From the NCBI GenBank assembly GCA_963824195.1, contig CAWGOJ010000012.1, forward strand, positions 55,683 through 119,682: a stretch of 64,000 bases of DNA, written 5' to 3'. The notes under the pieces were generated by a model that saw nothing but the letters and a program-made list of their open reading frames with translations, was not told where the DNA came from and searched no databases. Below, one piece after another: positions 33,546-40,598 of the stretch (position 1 is its first letter; every line of letters starts with the position of its first letter). The position numbers and the translations under genes were made by a program. The stretch is from Bog-473 sp963824195. Lineage in GTDB: Bacteria > Actinomycetota > Acidimicrobiia > Acidimicrobiales > RAAP-2.

Positions 33546-34988
33546 ATGTCATCCCATCGTGAGGCTCCCCAGATCTCCAAGGATCCCGTTGCCGACAGTA
33601 CGGACGTATACGCGTTCGTCAGTCCTGACGCTCCGGAGACGGTCACATTGATTGCCAACTACATCCCACTACAGGGCCCGGACGGCGGCCCGAATTTCTA
33701 CGAATTCGGGGATGACGTGCTCTATGAGATCAACATTGACAATGACGGTGACGGCGTGGCCGACGTCATCTATCAGTTCGAGTTCACGACCACCCTGCGC
33801 GACCCCTCGTACTTCCTATACAACGTGGGGCCGATCTCGAGTCTGAGCAGCCCCAACTGGAACAGGGTCCAGACCTATTCGCTGCAGCGGGTCGATATGC
33901 CCTATGGGCAGGTGACGGTCCTGGGCACGGGTCTCCCGTGCCCGCCCTGCAACATCGGACCGCTCTCGACGCCCGACTATGCGGCGTTGGCCAGTGCGGC
34001 CGTCAACCGCGTGGGAGACGACATCCTCGCCTTCGCCGGACAGCGCGCCGAGGGGTTCTGCGTCGACCTCGGAGCGATCTTCGACCTCGGCAACTTGCGC
34101 CCGTTCCAGGGCGCCCACGCGGGGTGGTCGGGGACGGGGCTGTCCGCCATGGCGGCCGGCGTGAACTCCACCGACATGGTCAACGTGCACAGCCTTGCTC
34201 TCCAGATACCGATCTGGCAGCTGATGCCCTGGCGGCGTAACGCCTCGACCGTCATCGGTGTGTGGACGACCGCCAGTCGGCAGAAGGTGAAGATCTACGA
34301 GGGTGAGTCCGGAGTCATCTCCAATTCGGGGCCATATGTGCAGGTGTCCCGGCTGGGCAACCCGTTGTTCAACGAGGTCCTGATCCCGATCTCGTTGAAG
34401 GACACGTGGAACGCGCAGCCACCGTCGGGCGACAAGCAGTTCGCCCAGTACGTATCGGCGCCGCAGCTGGCGACCCTCCTACCGGGCCTCTTCCCGGGGG
34501 TGTTCCCCAAGTTGGTGGCCTTCAACAGCACGAACACACCGCGGGCTGATCTCCTGGCCATCCTGTTGACCGGGATCCCCCCGACCGTCGTGCCCGGCTT
34601 CGCCGGCAACTACACCGGACCGACGCAGGCAGACATGCTCCGCCTCAATATGTCCATTCCGCCGACGCCATCCGACAAGTTCAGCAATCTCGGCCTGATC
34701 GGTGGGGACGTCGCAGGCTTCCCCAACGGTCGTCGCGTCCAGGACGACGTCGCGACGATAGAGCTGCGGGCCATCGCGGGAGCGACCCTGCCGCTGGTGG
34801 ACCCCACCTACGTGCCCGATCCGGCGACCGGCGTGCCCATTGCGTCGGACGGCATCTCCATGGGTCTCACGTCGGGCCCGGCCGACCCTTCGGCAATGAA
34901 CACCGAGAACTACCTCCCGAGCTTCCCCTATCTGGGGACGCCCCACGGCGGGTACAACGCCCATACAGCGGACGCCATCTCAGGGTGA
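33546..34988 (+). CDS. DUF4331 domain protein
   Basis: A 480-residue protein of the DUF4331 family: MSSHREAPQISKDPVADSTD, VLYEINIDNDGDGVADVIYQ, and the closing GTPHGGYNAHTADAISG. It contains acidic, calcium-binding-like stretches (DNDGDGVAD). The family's function is unknown; many members are secreted. This one has no signal peptide even though the start codon, preceded by GAGGTAAGTC, gives the canonical family N-terminus. It lies between a small Tat protein and a His-rich protein, whose start overlaps its stop by four bases. Confidence 0.9.
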   Translation: MSSHREAPQISKDPVADSTDVYAFVSPDAPETVTLIANYIPLQGPDGGPNFYEFGDDVLYEINIDNDGDGVADVIYQFEFTTTLRDPSYFLYNVGPISSLSSPNWNRVQTYSLQRVDMPYGQVTVLGTGLPCPPCNIGPLSTPDYAALASAAVNRVGDDILAFAGQRAEGFCVDLGAIFDLGNLRPFQGAHAGWSGTGLSAMAAGVNSTDMVNVHSLALQIPIWQLMPWRRNASTVIGVWTTASRQKVKIYEGESGVISNSGPYVQVSRLGNPLFNEVLIPISLKDTWNAQPPSGDKQFAQYVSAPQLATLLPGLFPGVFPKLVAFNSTNTPRADLLAILLTGIPPTVVPGFAGNYTGPTQADMLRLNMSIPPTPSDKFSNLGLIGGDVAGFPNGRRVQDDVATIELRAIAGATLPLVDPTYVPDPATGVPIASDGISMGLTSGPADPSAMNTENYLPSFPYLGTPHGGYNAHTADAISG

Positions 34989-35365
34989 CCATGTCCCACG
35001 ATCACAGCCACCCGCACGGGCATAGCCACACCCATTCTCCGGAACGTCGTCCCGGGCCGAGCGATGCAGGCTCAGTTGTCCTCGACATCGGCCCAGGCAT
35101 GGGGGCTGCCGTGGTTCTCACACCCGTCGATATGAACGATCTGGAGATCGAGTACCGCGCCGCCGGCGACCAGTGGAACGAGAAACACATGGCCGTCCGG
35201 GAGCGGCGGGGCGCAGGGGAGCTCCGATACGCCGCCATATTCGGTCCTTTGTCACAGGGCGTTTACGAGTTTCGGGTGCGCGGCAGTGGGTGCAGCGAGC
35301 CGCAGCTCGTAGTGACCGTGGCGGAAGCAGCGGTCACGAGCGCCTCGTGGCCAGACCTCGGATGA
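34985..35365 (+). CDS. Histidine-rich N-terminus, small beta-domain protein (126 aa)
   Basis: The first 20 residues are MTMSHDHSHPHGHSHTHSPE, a likely Ni/Zn/Cu-binding stretch with seven histidines. It is followed by a ~90-residue beta-rich domain (VVLTPVDMNDLEIEYRAAGD, ending LSQGVYEFRVRGSG and PQLVVTVAEA). The GTG start overlaps the DUF4331 stop, so it is co-translated with that gene. I do not recognise the C-terminal domain as a named family. The context suggests a metal-handling partner of the DUF4331 protein. Confidence 0.75.
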   Translation: MTMSHDHSHPHGHSHTHSPERRPGPSDAGSVVLDIGPGMGAAVVLTPVDMNDLEIEYRAAGDQWNEKHMAVRERRGAGELRYAAIFGPLSQGVYEFRVRGSGCSEPQLVVTVAEAAVTSASWPDLG

Positions 35366-35755
35366 CGCTTGACCATCGCCGAACCTGTACGAGAAGCTGA
35401 GAGACCGAGCGAAAACCAGGCCTGCCAGACGCCCGGCAGTGGTTCACGTGGACTGTCCCGACAAAGCCAACCGGAGAATCGGCGCGGCGAATTGTGGCCA
35501 ATCCCGGTCGGGCCTCGGGCGAAACTCCTGCTCGAGAGGTGCGAGAGCGGCCGAATCGGCCTCACTGCTAACCACACCAAGCAGTCCGCATGTGGCGGAC
35601 GATCCACCGACAGGGCTCTGACCTGGAGAGCGATCCAGTCCGTTCGGCTACTTCAACCGGTTCCGTTCGAGTCTATGGAGAGGATTATGGACAAGAAGGA
35701 CCAGCGGCTTCTGGTGTCTCCTGTGTCGGCGTGGGACGCGCCCGAGCCGGAGAAT
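35366..35755. other. Gene-poor stretch with a tRNA half
   Basis: This 390 bp stretch between the His-rich gene and the GH16 gene holds the tRNA-Ser 5' half at 35534-35571. It also has a short open frame from ATG 35687 (MDKKDQRLLVSPVSAWDAPE), preceded by GGAGAGG, which runs without homology into the antisense of the GH16 gene; it may be the broken head of another gene. Confidence 0.4.
35534..35571 (+). tRNA. tRNA-Ser(GCT) 5' half, fragment
   Basis: GAGAGGTGCGAGAGCGGCCG, followed by AATCGGCCTCACTGCTAA, matches the 5' half of an actinobacterial tRNA-Ser(GCT): acceptor strand, D-arm with GCGGCCGAATCGGC, and the anticodon GCT in the loop CTGCTAA. Right after the loop the sequence becomes unrelated, no anticodon-stem partner or T-arm follows, and no GGTTC-AAATCC box is found. 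It is a remnant, not a working tRNA. Confidence 0.6.
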
Positions 35756-36697
35756 TTACGAGTACGCCTGGACCTCGGCGACGTGCATCGAAGAGGTCGG
35801 GGTGAGGGCGTTGGTGACGGTATGCCACGACGACGTCTTCGCGGAGGCCACCGCGAGCTGAAGCATGATCTCGTAGGGCTCCGCAGGAATGGAACCCGCC
35901 TCAGCCTCGGTCAGCTGCCAGACCTGCGTGCCATCGAGATAGATCGTGACGGACACGCCTGGCTCCCATTGGATGCCGTAGACATGGAATCCTGCGGCCA
36001 GACCGGCACCCACTTTGACGTCGTTGCCTACGCCCGAACCACTGTTCTGGAAGTAGGTGGAGTGCACCACCTGATTCACGGGTCCGAACCAGGTGAAACC
36101 GCCCTCGTACCCGTCGAGTTCGTTGACGGAGGTGCTGGCCACCGCAGGCAAGAACCAGATGGACGGCCACATGCCGTCGCTCATGTTGGGCATCTTGGCC
36201 TTGACCTGGACGTACCAACCGGTCGTCGGCAACGTGAACTTGCCCTCGGTGGTCACCACGCCACTGATCCACGGAAAGGTGCTGGCCCACTGGTTCGTGT
36301 TGCGCTGGGCGGTGAGGGTCAGCCCGTTGTCGACGGAGACCTGCGAGGGACCGAACATCGCGAGATCGAACCCGCTTCCACCGTGTGCGGTGTCATTCGG
36401 GCCGGAATAGGGAGCCGGCAGGATGCCGACGTCGTTCCAGACGCCGCCCTCGGCCCCCAGCAAGGTCGTCCACTTGGTCGTGTCGAGGCTGGTCCCGGAG
36501 AACTTGTCGTCGAGGATCAGCTGTTGAGCGCTATACCCGGCCGGAGGCGCCATCGCTCCGGACGGCGTCGTGGCGGCCGCCGCCGGCGCTCCTTCAACCA
36601 AGGTGGCCCCGAACTCGCTGAGTAAAGCCAGCACCGTCACCAGCCAGGCGAGCGATGCGCCCGCGCTACGGTTTCGATACCGCCGCGACCATGGCAT
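35756..36697 (-). CDS. Secreted glycoside hydrolase family 16-type beta-glucanase
   Basis: A 313-residue protein with an N-terminal membrane or signal helix (SLAWLVTVLALLSEFGATLV) and a GH16 jelly-roll domain (about 60-310). The catalytic strand reads NELDGYEGGF, giving the E-L-D-G-Y-E form of the ExDxxE site. Other GH16 features are DKFSGTSLDTTKWTT and FHVYGIQWEPGVSVTIYLDG. It would cleave beta-1,3/1,4-glucans or a related polymer outside the cell. A small fragment with a similar motif lies at 57.6-57.8 kb. Confidence 0.88.
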   Translation of the reverse strand: MPWSRRYRNRSAGASLAWLVTVLALLSEFGATLVEGAPAAAATTPSGAMAPPAGYSAQQLILDDKFSGTSLDTTKWTTLLGAEGGVWNDVGILPAPYSGPNDTAHGGSGFDLAMFGPSQVSVDNGLTLTAQRNTNQWASTFPWISGVVTTEGKFTLPTTGWYVQVKAKMPNMSDGMWPSIWFLPAVASTSVNELDGYEGGFTWFGPVNQVVHSTYFQNSGSGVGNDVKVGAGLAAGFHVYGIQWEPGVSVTIYLDGTQVWQLTEAEAGSIPAEPYEIMLQLAVASAKTSSWHTVTNALTPTSSMHVAEVQAYS

Positions 36698-36850
36698 GGG
36701 CGGAACCTATTCCAGACTCGCGACCATGTCACGTATCACCGGCTCGGTGAGACTTTCGTGACGAACTCCGGGACTCATTGAGAGGAGTCGGGCAACCTTG
36801 ACCCTGACCTTGACCTTGACCGTCTATGGGGCTCGCCCTGGCCCGCTACC

Positions 36851-37150
36851 GTGGCTCCCGTGAGCGGCCCGCGGGTGCCCGGTGGCGTGGTGCACAAGCT
36901 TCCAGGAGACCTGCGCGAGGCCCTGATCGCCAACGCCACGGCACTCGACGCCTGGAAGGACATCACGCCTCTGGGCCGCAACGAGTTCATCTGCTGGGTC
37001 GAGGATGCCAAGCAGGAGACGACCCGAGAACGCCGCATTCGCCGGACCCAGGAGGAGTTGGAGGAAGGCCAGCGTCGGCCCTGCTGCTGGCCAGGGTGCA
37101 AGCACCGCGAGCGCACCGGCACGCAGCAGTCGATGGCGCAGCCTCCCTAG
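36851..37150 (+). CDS. YdeI/OmpD-associated family protein
   Basis: The 99-residue protein has the YdeI family segment LPGDLREALIANATALDAWK, then WVEDAKQETTRERRIRRTQE. It ends in a short Cys-rich tail (CCWPGCKHRERTG). Members are small helical proteins of uncertain role, some linked to bacteriocin or peptide resistance. The GTG at 36851 or the next GTG at 36860 could start it. It stands alone between GH16 and a SnoaL-like gene. Confidence 0.65.
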   Translation: MAPVSGPRVPGGVVHKLPGDLREALIANATALDAWKDITPLGRNEFICWVEDAKQETTRERRIRRTQEELEEGQRRPCCWPGCKHRERTGTQQSMAQPP

Positions 37151-37325
37151 CCCCGTTCGCCGGGGATGAAGCCCTCCTGCGGCACCATGGGGATAGTCCT
37201 CCGCAACTAGCGTGCCGAGTGACATTGGGCAGTACCGGGCGGTCAGCTCACGGCAAGCAGGCCCGGAAGGCTGCACGAGCCCGGCGATCTTCTGGAATCT
37301 CTACGGCTAGAGAACGGGGTGAGCG

Positions 37326-37739
37326 ATGGAGGTTGCCGAGCGCGAGATGCAAGTGCGGAGATTCGTTGACGAGGTCTGGAATGGCCGAAACTACGAAGCG
37401 GCCGCTGATCTCTACGGCGAGAAATACTTCAATACGTTTGGGGCAGGACCTTCGGCGAGGATCGAGCCGATCCGCCGCTACCACAATGCTTTTCCTGATC
37501 TCCATCTCGACGTCGAGGAGCTGATCGTGGCTGGCGACACGGTCGTCCTGAGGCTCACATTCCGCGGCACCGACACGGGAGGGTACTTGGGCCGGGCCCC
37601 TACGGGACGGGCCGTGGAGGAATGGGTGGTCACCATCATGCACTTCGAGGGCGACATGGTCGTCAGGGAATGGATCGGAGCCGACAAGCTCGGCCTGTTC
37701 ATTCAGCTGGGGGTCTTAGACGACCCGTGGTCCAACTAG
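37326..37739 (+). CDS. SnoaL-like ester cyclase family protein
   Basis: This 137-residue NTF2-fold protein shows the SnoaL pattern: RRFVDEVWNGRNYEAAADLY, RIEPIRRYHNAFPDLHLDVE, TFRGTDTGGYLGRAPTGRAV, and HFEGDMVVREWIGADKLGLF. SnoaL homologues act as polyketide cyclases or as small-molecule binding enzymes; the substrate is unknown. The ATG at 37326 follows GGGTGAGCG. No pathway neighbour is seen. Confidence 0.85.
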   Translation: MEVAEREMQVRRFVDEVWNGRNYEAAADLYGEKYFNTFGAGPSARIEPIRRYHNAFPDLHLDVEELIVAGDTVVLRLTFRGTDTGGYLGRAPTGRAVEEWVVTIMHFEGDMVVREWIGADKLGLFIQLGVLDDPWSN

Positions 37740-37765
37740 GAATCGACCAGTCAGTACACCGGGTC

Positions 37766-37782
37766 GGTGGGACGGTTCGGCA
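37766..37782 (+). repeat. Dispersed short repeat, copy 1
   Basis: GGTGGGACGGTTCGGCA matches the core GGTGGG(A/G)C(A/G)GTTCG of a ~17-25 bp repeat also present at 40476, 45403, 47501 and 52574. This copy lies 26 bp after the SnoaL-like gene. Confidence 0.5.
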
Positions 37783-37860
37783 TCCTGGGAGCAGTCAGGT
37801 GGGCGGCGGGAGGCCAGTCGGTATCCGGGTATCCAGGCCGTATCGGGCGGTCTTGACCTT

Positions 37861-38604
37861 CTATGACTTCAGGTGAGCGTCGAAGAACGCGAGGATGCGC
37901 CGACGGGCATCTAGCGCAGAGCCCTCGTGGTAACCCGATCCGGGCGAGAGTATTCCGAAGACCGGCTCCAAGACCGAGAACGGGAAAGGATTCTCGTCTC
38001 CCGCTCCTTCGTGGTCGTTAAGAAAGGAGTGCCCGGCCTCCGGGTACTCCTTGACGTCGTGTTCGACCCCGACGGCCGTCAATGCCCGCTCAAGACGATC
38101 GGCGGCCCCTCGCAGTGTGCGATCCTTGCCGCCGTAGCTTCCGACAATCGGGCAAGCCCGTCTCAGGAAGCTGGCCGTGTAGGCGTCCTTCGGAGCGGTG
38201 CCGTAGTTGACGCTCGACACGGTGAACCCGCGATCGACGGCGAGCAGCAAGGCGAACCCGCCTCCCATGCAGTAGCCGATCACGCCGATCCGGCCCGTGC
38301 AGTCCTCCCGGGCCTCCAGCCAGACGCGCGCCGCCTCGATGTCGTCGAACGACCTCCCGCGTCCGGCGCGCACGTCGCGCATGACCGAGATCATGCAGGC
38401 CACCGTCCCCCTCCGAGAGAAGAGGTCCGGCGCTACGGCGAGGTACCCTTCGCCCGCAAGCCAGTCCGCCTGGTTCCGTAGGTCCTGGCTCATACCCATG
38501 GCGTCGTGGACGACGACGACACCGGGCCAGGGGCCCGCGTCCGCAGGTGTCGCCAGGTAGGAAGGCAGCTGACCCGGGGTGGGGATCATCACCTCGGCCA
38601 TCAC
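37861..38604 (-). CDS. Dienelactone hydrolase family protein
   Basis: The 247-residue alpha/beta hydrolase has the DLH nucleophile motif GYCMGGGFAL (Cys), an Asp within SYGGKDRTLRG and the His in EAGHSFLNDHEG. DLH-type enzymes open lactone rings or hydrolyse esters. The start at 38604 or the next codon at 38601 are both methionine. There is no catechol-pathway partner nearby, so it is probably a general esterase. The 317 bp upstream (38605-38921) hold no gene I can support. Confidence 0.9.
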   Translation of the reverse strand: MMAEVMIPTPGQLPSYLATPADAGPWPGVVVVHDAMGMSQDLRNQADWLAGEGYLAVAPDLFSRRGTVACMISVMRDVRAGRGRSFDDIEAARVWLEAREDCTGRIGVIGYCMGGGFALLLAVDRGFTVSSVNYGTAPKDAYTASFLRRACPIVGSYGGKDRTLRGAADRLERALTAVGVEHDVKEYPEAGHSFLNDHEGAGDENPFPFSVLEPVFGILSPGSGYHEGSALDARRRILAFFDAHLKS

Positions 38605-38921
38605 GACTCCTTGGACGTGGGCGGTCGTCCCGGCCGGTCCGCATCGGTGGCGTCCTTCGATAGAACGCTTGCGCGCCTGTTACCGGCCATCGACTCGAAG
38701 ACGATTACCGCCCACATGGTCACACCTCCCGTGCTCGCCGACCCTTGAAAGCGGGGGTTACGCCGAGCACGCTAGCTTCGAACTTCCGCTTCGGCTTTGG
38801 AGGATCTCCACGCGGATCCGATAGATGCCCTTAGCTCCAGGTGCCGCCGTACGCTGGGTCTGGGCGCAACTTAACCGAGGCAACTGCTGAACCCCGCAGC
38901 CTTGCGCTCTGCAGCGAGGAT
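38605..38921. other. Gap without a recognisable gene
   Basis: This 317 bp stretch lies between the divergent upstream side of the dienelactone hydrolase gene and the end of an NTF2-like gene. The short open frames have no homology or ribosome sites. I see no hairpin or repeat. Confidence 0.4.
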
Positions 38922-39377
38922 TTACCGGGGCGGATCCTTGACTCGGAACCAATCGGGGTCGGTGGAATTGTTCGACGCATAGCTGTCATCGCTCGTTGAA
39001 GAACCGAACCCACTGGGATCATTCTGGGGTGTCTGCCAATAGATCTCGACGCGGCAGATGAAACCGTCTTTGCCGATGTCGAACGAATATGCCTCGTCCA
39101 GGTGGAGTTCCTCTTCGCCGTATCGAAGGTGCTCAGTTACTTTGGCAAAGGCGAAAAGTCCGTCGGGCGTGCTGATGATCCGCAGTATGTCGTTGCGGTA
39201 ATCAGCGGGAACGGTGCCTCTTAGGAAGTCCAGATAGGCCTGTCGTCCCGTCAGCTGGTCGCCAAAGGGACCGATCCTTAGGATCCCTTGGTCAAGGATG
39301 GTGCCTAAATCGTTCCATTCCCGCGCCGTCAAATACGAGAAGAAGCGTTCCACAATGCCTGTAGCGCCCGAAGTCAA
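38922..39377 (-). CDS. NTF2-like (SnoaL-type) protein
   Basis: A 151-residue protein with an NTF2-like fold: IVERFFSYLTAREWNDLGTI, LTGRQAYLDFLRGTVP, and YSFDIGKDGFICRVEIYWQT. The C-terminal ~25 residues are polar and low in complexity. It may bind or isomerise a small molecule; nothing more can be said. It lies in a run of small single-domain genes that share no obvious operon structure. Confidence 0.75.
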   Translation of the reverse strand: MTSGATGIVERFFSYLTAREWNDLGTILDQGILRIGPFGDQLTGRQAYLDFLRGTVPADYRNDILRIISTPDGLFAFAKVTEHLRYGEEELHLDEAYSFDIGKDGFICRVEIYWQTPQNDPSGFGSSTSDDSYASNNSTDPDWFRVKDPPR

Positions 39378-39487
39378 CCGTGCCTCCTTCGGTAGCGTCG
39401 CGGACCTAAGGATAGTCCCGACGAGGTCTGTGACGGGGTATGCCCCAGTACGCCGCCGCCATCACCACCGGGGATGGGGTGGCTGGT

Positions 39488-39955
39488 TCAGAGATTCTTC
39501 TTCATCCGAATCGCGATGGCCGTATAGCCCATCGACTCATAGAGGTGTCGCGCTACCCGGTTGTGTCCAAAGACATTTAGTCCCAGCTCTGTAGCGCCCC
39601 GGTTCCGGGCTTCAACCTCCGCGAGCGCCATGGTCTCTCGTCCGTATCCCTTGCCCCGATGCTTCTCGTCTATGCGCACGTCCCAGACCCAGAAAGAGGT
39701 AGGTTCACCAGCAGGTTGAGGACCCACCCAGAGCGTGCCAACAGCAGTCCCGTCTTGGTCGAGAACCCGGAAGAGGAGCTGACCGTCGCCGGGTGCTCCG
39801 TTGGGAAACAGGGCTTCGGATTGCTGACGGGCAATGCGCCGGGCGGCATCTGGCTCTTCGCCTGACTTGACCCTCGCTTCGACGTATCGCTCCACGTCGC
39901 CCTCAATGAACTTCGAGAGCTCCTGGTCGGTGAGTGGTCGCAGGCTTACGGGCAC
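39488..39955 (-). CDS. GNAT-family N-acetyltransferase
   Basis: The 155-residue protein has the GNAT acetyl-CoA motif DEKHRGKGYGRETMALAEVE, preceded by FWVWDVRI, and the C-terminal motif ELGLNVFGHNRVARHLYESM. It probably acetylates a small amine or protein N-terminus; the substrate is unknown. A TGCCCCAGTACGCCG repeat also seen at 43813 lies downstream at 39441-39455. Confidence 0.88.
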   Translation of the reverse strand: MPVSLRPLTDQELSKFIEGDVERYVEARVKSGEEPDAARRIARQQSEALFPNGAPGDGQLLFRVLDQDGTAVGTLWVGPQPAGEPTSFWVWDVRIDEKHRGKGYGRETMALAEVEARNRGATELGLNVFGHNRVARHLYESMGYTAIAIRMKKNL

Positions 39956-40004
39956 AGTTCAAAGCTACGACCAAGACCTGCCCCCGAACGGGCAGATGGG
40001 CCAC

Positions 40005-40417
40005 CTACCGTGTTGATGCCCTCCAGAAGAACTCGAGCTGGATGTTGTTAGGGTCACGGAAGGTGAGCATGGCGTTTCGGGTGTACTCGGGCTCCTTTAC
40101 TCCTGAGTGCGAGATTCCGAGCCGGTTCAACGTCTGGGCCCATTCATTGAGGCCTTCTCGGTGATCCACTAGGAACTCCAGGTGGTCGAGGCCCGTATGG
40201 AACTCGCTGAAGCGCTCCCCGAAATTCTGCTGATGACCGACGAGGCAGATGACGAGCTGACTGTTCGGCTCAACGAGAGCGATGTAACGCATCCGGCCAT
40301 CTTCACCAACGAAGTCGTACAGCTCTTCTAAGTCCAACAACGCTGCATACCAAGCTGCACTACTCGCGGGTCACGGACGGTCAGATTGACCTCGACACGG
40401 CCGGAGATCGACGGCAC
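40005..40417 (-). pseudogene. VOC/glyoxalase-family protein with one frameshift
   Basis: The gene would begin at GTG 40417 (MPSISGRVEVNLTVRDP) and continue in another frame from about 40372 with ASSAAWYAALLDLEELYDFV, HTGLDHLEFLVDHREGLNEW and NAMLTFRDPNNIQLEFFW. Adding one C to the CCC run near 40372 gives a normal ~137-residue VOC protein. Members bind divalent metal and act on vicinal-oxygen compounds or bind drugs. It could be intact if the indel is an error. Confidence 0.7.
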
Positions 40418-40475
40418 ACACTGGAGTCTGTCAGCTTCGCCCAGCTGGGGTGGTGGGGTTGCCCCGTATCACACC

Positions 40476-40495
40476 GGGTGTGGGACAGTTCGGCA
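40476..40495 (+). repeat. Dispersed short repeat, copy 2
   Basis: GGGTGTGGGACAGTTCGGCA shares the core GTGGGACAGTTCGGCA with the other copies and the preceding ACACCGGGT with copy 1. It lies upstream of the VOC gene, in the 182 bp gap before the FtsX permease end. Confidence 0.5.
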
Positions 40496-40598
40496 CTTCT
40501 GTGACAGTCTGAGTTATCTCGGTCAGCAACCTTGGACCCTGCGATCGATCTTCAATCGCGGACAAGCGGACGTGCTCTACTGGCAATCGCGCCGCGCT

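Noticed and set aside
35369..36625. 418-residue open frame on the plus strand
   Set aside because: Most of it is antisense to the GH16 gene; its odd peptide ERCESGRIGLTAN is the translated tRNA-Ser half.
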